Shown: positions 57,930 to 64,000 of the stretch, piece after piece
Layout of the letters: each line of letters opens with the position of its first letter
Position numbering within the stretch: the stretch's first letter is position 1
DNA from: Sipunculus nudus
Taxonomy: Eukaryota; Annelida; Sipuncula; Golfingiida; Sipunculidae
Direction: 5' to 3'
Assembly: GCA_026874595.1 (NCBI GenBank)
Contig: CM049307.1
Coordinates: 49,751,178-49,815,177 of the forward strand
DNA: 64,000 nucleotides
The notes under the pieces: model-generated
What the model saw: only the letters and a program-made list of their open reading frames with translations
The model's database searches: none
Told to the model about the DNA's origin: nothing
Program-made: the position numbers and the translations under genes

Positions 57930-59150
57930 GATTGAAAAATTTTGGAAACTTTAATATTCACAGCATTTGCAAAACGGCAGGAGTAGTTGTAATTGTTAAA
58001 TACCTATTCAGTTATTTCGACTAGAAGTTTACTGTATGAAATAGAATCACTCTTCTTATTTCGGGTATTGCAATAAGCAATTGGTCACTGGTGTGCATTG
58101 GGTATTTGGTCCCTTGTTTTATTTTACTGGCACAAGCTGAAGCGGGGAACTTAGATTCCAAGAATGTGCTTTACTGGTTTAAAACTCAAATATTGAGTTT
58201 TTTTTAAACAAACCCTCTTGTTAACTGTCTTGTTATGCAGACTTGATTAAATCGTACCATACGTTAAGAACAAATCCAAACATAGTATCATGCATTAAAT
58301 GGCCGTTTCTGTCTTCATTTGATTGTAAAAAGAACGCAAATAGGATGATTTTGTCTTTTAAGTGTCATTGCCAAGAGCGCATATTTCTTAACATACTTAC
58401 TATACTACTGATACTGTTAACATACCTAGGAGGGGATGAAATGAATGTTATAAGTAAATATTGGAAGTATATAGTAGATAAAATTCACGAAAAGCAATGA
58501 CTGCCTTTTATATACTTTTTTTTCGGCGTCAAAGATATGGGCATATGACCACACCTTGCCAATGAATGATTGACTGATTTAAAGCAAGCATGTATTTAAA
58601 TTAAATATAAAATGATTTATTGGTATAAAGTATGTTTCACCTTGATAAACTGAACCATCAAGCTTTGAGATGGTGACGAGAGTAATCGATAAAAATTGAT
58701 GCGTTCAGTAGATTTATGATAACTGTTACTCAATAACAACAATTAACAATCAAAACACAATAAGCATTAAGAGTCAAATGTTGTGATCACTCAAAGATAT
58801 CCTAAAGGTTAATTATAACAGGTGGTGCTTCGGGTTAGAATAAGATTTCAATTAATTTAAGGATTCTAACGAAACCATAATCCACATCATAAATTTACAT
58901 AATTCAATGCCTATTGTTTTAATTGAATGGTCTTTATCACAGGCAATGTGACGTGCAATCTTTCTGATACTGCCAGTCATTAATGGAACAAAATTTAATA
59001 AAATTGTGGCAAAAGAAGACTAATGATGGAAAAAACAGATTGTATCAAAGCATATTTTGTGCAATCCATATTTTGAAACAAAAGAGTTAAACAAAAGGGG
59101 GAGGTATCACGGCATCCTAAAAAATCGATTCAACTATACCAATAAAACAT
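57930..59150. other. Stretch without recognised features
   Basis: AT-rich. The 85-codon frame at 58243 has no recognised domain. Nothing else seen. Confidence 0.35.
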
Positions 59151-59159
59151 ACAGAGAAT

Positions 59160-61620
59160 AGTTTCTCTCTTAATAAAGTTCTGCCTACGTAAATAACAAA
59201 TGGATGTGTTTCCTAAAATCGCCGTGAGCGTTTTTCTTATTTCTGGTGCTATTGTGCTGACCGGTTGTGTAACTCAACTAAAAGGAAATCACTGATCCAT
59301 TTTATATGATCGTATCTTGTGATGTAATAATCTCTTGGACTTAGTTAATTCTCCCCGAAACAGAACAAAATGCAAAGTAAATGAAACAGAGACGCATTAA
59401 TAACTTAAATGTCACGTCTAATGGTGGAAAGGAGGATTATGTGGAAGTTATTTCCATTCCTTTCAGTTAACGCTTCCATTATAAAAACTTATCTGACTAG
59501 CATTTTCATATACCGATATTTGCAGAACTTGCATTTGTTTCTGTTTCGGGCATTTTTCCGTTGAAATAATTTCCTTGAGCTAAGCTAGTTACCATCTAGG
59601 TATTCTTAGATTTTGTATATACATGCTTTTGAAAGTTTAGATTTTTTTAACAGTCAGCTCAAAGCTTTTTCCGAGAAGATATTGTAAATCCTGTTTCTTG
59701 ATATTTATGTTTTGCTGAGTTCGACAACTTCATCGGGCACATGTTTTATAAGCGACCTCATGATTTTCCGTTGACCTTTATAATGAAAAGTAGTGTCCAG
59801 AGGCTTCTTACATTATTTACATTACAAATTTCTGCCACATTTTAAAAGATTTTATACGAATATTCGTTTTATATGGTTAAAAATTTAAATTTTACAGATT
59901 CATTCCATGGCAGGAAATTATTTTTGTTTATCCTTTAGTTTTCATTGAGAGTGAGCTTACAATATATATTCCAAATTTTTGTCCATGTGATGGTGTACTC
60001 TTGAGAAGGAACTAGGTGCTTGGAACTAACATTTTCTTTCAAAACAACTGTTGGTCTAGGTAACAACCTTTATTTTTAAAGCCGGTTATAATTGTTCTTA
60101 TCTAAGTAGAGCATGCAGAATTTCCGTTCGGTTTGGGACTACATGATATGGTATTAGGAGACCCGTCCTCTTATTTATGTCTTTGAGTTAAGCAGGTACA
60201 GCGTCTACCACACCTTCTGGTCGTTGGCGAATAACCACTCCTATTTATTACCATTACGTCAAAGTTGCGCTCAGTTGCTACAAATACATACCCGTTGGAC
60301 ATGGCGCTTTAATTATGCTTGCAGAGAGCTCATCTGGGGTAACGACCTCAAAGGAGAATCCTTCCCCTCGGCTAGGATCTAACGGTTTTGAGCCTAGTGC
60401 TAAACAAGAAAAATAAACAAATCGGCTAAAGTACGTCCCTACAAATTGGCACTACTAAGTAAATTTAAATGTGTGTCAAAATAAAGTTACTGACATCTAA
60501 TTTAGGAGCCCATGCTCATCCAAAATCAATTCGGTAGGTTATTGTGGAATCTCCGTCTGGTGATAAAACCTTTACCACAGAGTTTTCAATGGGCACGACT
60601 TACGCATATAGCAAAGAACAACACATAAACGTCTCGAACAATGCATACAGGACAATGTATGCTTGACAGCAGCCTTCAGTTACTGAATTTTTCACTGTTA
60701 ACAAAGACAGGGAAGCTTATATATTCCTTAGTTATTGTCAATTAAATCCCAGATGTAGCTCAGTAAAACAAATTTAGAAACGTAAATTCCTATAGCAAAT
60801 ATTAGAAGGCGATAATGAGACCTGTAAGAAAAAAGAAGATTTTGTTCTCAGTCTTTATTTAATGCCCACTATAAAGCTGACTGATGTCATGTCCGGAGCC
60901 ACTTGTGAATTCCTAATTTTTATCAGGCCTTCAGACATTCGGTAGAGTAAATGTTTTTGCTTGAAGCCAATCACATCGCTGTTTTTAATTTCAGGTATAC
61001 GTTTCAGCAGTATGCCATGTTAATATTATATAATATATTGTATAATTTATATATTATAGATACTTAAGTAAATACATGGTGAAGATAAATCTGTTCGAGA
61101 GACACTTTATGTCCCGATTAAGGAACAATTAAGGATAAACTAACAAATAATTCTCTCAATTCCAATATGGTTACAGAATCACAAAAACTTTTCTACTAAT
61201 AATATTCCGTCCCAGCAAAAACTTTCTTAAGAGTAACAAAAAAATGTTCATAAGGCATATATATACCAACAACAGAATCACAGTGGTAGCATGATTTTAT
61301 TTCTTAACGATGCCTCCGAACCAATATAAACATCTCCCGTTGAGATAAGCCACAGGAAATGGGTAAATACATTTAAATACAGAGATGAATGAATAACAGT
61401 AAATGTCAACTTATGCTGACAAGACTGCTTTGATTTCTTTGCTTAAGTCAGCAAATATAGTGGTTATTATCATTTCTCCACTGATCGACCGCTTTTTATA
61501 CACGTCATTAGAAAACTGACACTTATCTTTGTTCCCTAACTACATCCCCAAAGACTTATTTTCATTTAGTTGAGCTCCGGTCGTTTCCCCTTTAGCTACT
61601 TTATTCATGGTTAACCTGTT
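59160..61620 (+). repeat. Array 2, duplication copy epsilon
   Basis: Collinear with delta, as described there, and at its left end with beta from about 43504 (AACAAATGGATGTGTTTCC against AACTACAAATGGGTGCG, then GAGACGCATTAATAACTTAA). It is the shortest copy, and it lacks the LTR-like block and the CT run. Confidence 0.7.
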
Positions 61621-64000
61621 AATTCAATCCTTTACAGAAAATAAAATATGTATGATCAACATGTCTAGTTATTTTATTTATGGTGGAATTTAGCTCGTCC
61701 GACCAACATACACACTCGCAACTAGAACATATTACTGCAATTTCAGTAACTGCAACTGCATGCTGATTCCGACAATTCATTCTATAAATTGTTTAGGATT
61801 TCTCAGAATTTTCCTGAAGAGAAACTATTATAAAAAAATCAAACACTTAGCCAGTTTAGACATTGCCGATTTTACCTTATTTCTGCATATCACGCCTGTA
61901 ATTTTTAAAATATAATTGAATATTTTTTTGGTGTACGTTCAGCAACTGCGGAAGATAATATATTTTTCTTCTAATGGGAAAACGTCTTCATTAATCATAA
62001 AAAAGGGACTGATGAAAAGAAATAAATAATAGCGTTTTGTTACAACTTTATTTTGCATTAAATTTGATATTTTGCAGTAAGAATTAGTAACCACAAACCA
62101 CCATGGGAATATGTCATCTCTATAATGATATCATTTTCAGTATGCTAATAATCTATGAATTTAAAAGTCGATGTCCTGATATTATTTCCATAAAACTTTT
62201 ATTAATGCAGTATTGTGTTTTATATGTACAACCTTATTCTTAATTCAAGATAAGAACGTGATAATTGCCACCGGCAGAAATGCGTGGGATATAATAAAAT
62301 TTAGTGGCTTTCATTTTCTTCTGTTGAGTACATTCGTTAGGCCAAAAAAGTAACACTGATGCAATATTTCATTCATGACAGATTGGGCATTTTGGTCTAT
62401 TTTCAGAATTGCCACTGGAGGTCTGAATATGGGCGCTAATTCTTATTTATCAGCTAATACCAGGTAATAGTAGCTTACTGGAAGTGGGATGCTTCATGAA
62501 ATTTCACCTTTTTCATAGGATTCATTTTTCCTTCAATGTCTTGGTCTTTAAACCCGTTATAATCAGACTGACAATAGAATTCCTGATCATCTCCAAAACG
62601 TGTGTCTCAGTTGATGGACTACACCATTGTGACACTGTATTTCATTGTATTTTGTCAAATTTCCGAAGAAAAACAGGTGGACATGCATTTGACACTTTCG
62701 ACGGGATGTTAGAGAATGGCTTTGACCTCTTTGGAGAATTGGAGGAAAGATGGCAAGGGCGCTCCGTTAATAATTACGTTTGATCTTTAATGCATTGCCG
62801 TATTAGTCCAGTGACAGGCCTAAAATGCTTCATCCGGAACATGATTTCCGGCATCCCTCACATCCATTTGATTTTATTCGCACAAAAAGCTCTTGAAAAA
62901 ATGGAAATCAAATGCAAAACATGATTTTGCTGAGAAAACATATCCTATAATTCTCTTGTAGAAGCATTGAGTTATCCTCACCTACGGATGCTATCTTATA
63001 GATGGAGAAGCATGCCAGTTGTTGTCCTCTTTTTTAGATACGTTTTCTGAAGGTTACAATTTCCAAGTGTATTAAATGCTGGCAAAACATGGCATGCACA
63101 TCTGTAGAATTCTATTGAGGTTTCGTGATACGTCACAATGTTTGTAGCAAACAAATTTCCTGGTGTCAACCAGGGTCAGTGAAACTCACCTGCGGTTCTT
63201 GTGTGTGACCATCAATAATCTAAGGCCACAATATTTGACTGATTGACTCAGGGCTACGCATGAGACTTTGTAATTTTAACTCAGCTATCTCTCTGATGAT
63301 TATTCAAAAAATTAATTTCTCGCAACCTTATAAAAATACCAGTTCCGCACGTTGGAAACTTTAGCATTTCACCGCTCACTTACATGACAAGGTGAATTTG
63401 AAAAAAGGCCTTTACTCGTCTCCTTCCTACATCTAAAAGTATATTACATGGAGAGGTTTCATTCATACAATGCATTCAAGCTACTACATTTTTTCAATTC
63501 TTCATGCTGTTTAAAGGACCTTGGTTTACCATTAGAATAGGTTTTCATTAAGAAACTGCGTCTACTTTCATTTATTTAACCATGTATTAACAAATTTTAA
63601 GCCATTAAGGTCAATAACAGACAAGGTGGTGGAGAAATCTCTCTACGATGTAGATTTTATGTAGTGTAATAATATGCACATTTTAGTAATTCCATGAACA
63701 CTTTACATGCTTTTGAAAATTAATGTTCTCTGCAATAACAGGTAACACGTGAATGGTCCATTATATATTTTGAAAGTCATCCTACAAATTTATGAGGTTC
63801 TTTCTTCTACCTAATCCCTTTGTTAAAACAGAATGAAATGCTTAGTTGTCTCACGTTTTTTCTTGATGTAGCCATTAGAGAAATGCAGATGACAGGAGAT
63901 TATGTTTTTTAATTGTGTTGTCAGTTCGTCTGTTTGTCTGTTTATTTGTCTATACAAATAATTTTTTTACATGTGAAAGAGATGAAAGCCAATTTAAGAA
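61620..64000. other. Right end of window, no confident gene
   Basis: AT-rich. The most gene-like part is 62470-62800, where frames of fair amino-acid complexity exist on both strands (99 codons on the plus strand ending at 62783). On the minus strand, an open stretch ends at a good splice-donor-like CCA|GTAAGC at about 62480. No homologous copy elsewhere in the window was found to test it. The remainder shows nothing recognisable. Confidence 0.3.

Overview
This window looks like AT-rich, repeat-dominated DNA from a metazoan, most likely a bivalve mollusc. The evidence is: long (TA)n, (GA)n and (ATT)n microsatellites; tRNA-derived SINEs; a hAT-type non-autonomous DNA transposon; a 2.8 kb repeat with an AGCTCAG hairpin and CCGTC-rich start; a CCCGTC element with inverted ends; and a GGGCCCCGC inverted-repeat element. 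The last three resemble families I associate with bivalve and other marine invertebrate genomes. There is no sign of bacterial gene organisation. No open frame exceeds about 140 codons, none shows a recognisable domain, and the frames I could compare between duplicated copies break, so I annotate no confident protein-coding gene.

The main structure is nested segmental duplication. Array 1 (about 1-22.96 kb) holds four diverged copies (A about 1-8.88 kb, B about 8.88-15.78 kb, C about 15.79-20.88 kb, D partial, about 20.9-22.96 kb) recognised by a shared series of landmarks in the same order. Copy A carries a local triplication of a 545-bp unit whose third unit is split by a 1.2 kb hAT-like element with an 8-bp target duplication. 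Copy B has an isolated SINE of about 308 bp, a perfect 20-bp-arm hairpin and several (TA)n blocks.

The spacer from 23 to 31.4 kb is a mosaic of short mobile elements: a GGGCCCCGC inverted-repeat element, a CCTCGGCGAGGAGG-type repeat, a pair of about 168-bp tandem units, a possible TTAA-flanked MITE, two copies of a SINE-like repeat, an ATACGCCCGTC inverted-repeat element, and a smaller duplicated segment (26.98-27.18 and 29.44-29.65 kb).

Array 2 (about 31.4-61.6 kb) is a second series of diverged large duplications. Segment 31.4-36.2 kb matches 44.0-48.1 kb. The segment starting near 43.5 kb recurs at 51.6 and 59.2 kb, and 54.1-55.7 kb matches 60.0-61.6 kb. A 2.8 kb tandem-repeat element (37.35-40.17 kb) sits in the middle. 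It is made of about 278-bp dimeric units carrying the palindrome GGTGGCGCCACC at alternating 149/129-bp spacing. An LTR-like sequence with a TATA box, AATAAA and possible primer binding site lies at about 53.0-53.76 kb. The remaining sequence is AT-rich with no recognised content.

The alignments behind these calls were made by eye. Boundaries of the large duplications are accurate to a few hundred bases at best. Boundaries of the small mobile elements are usually accurate to a few bases.
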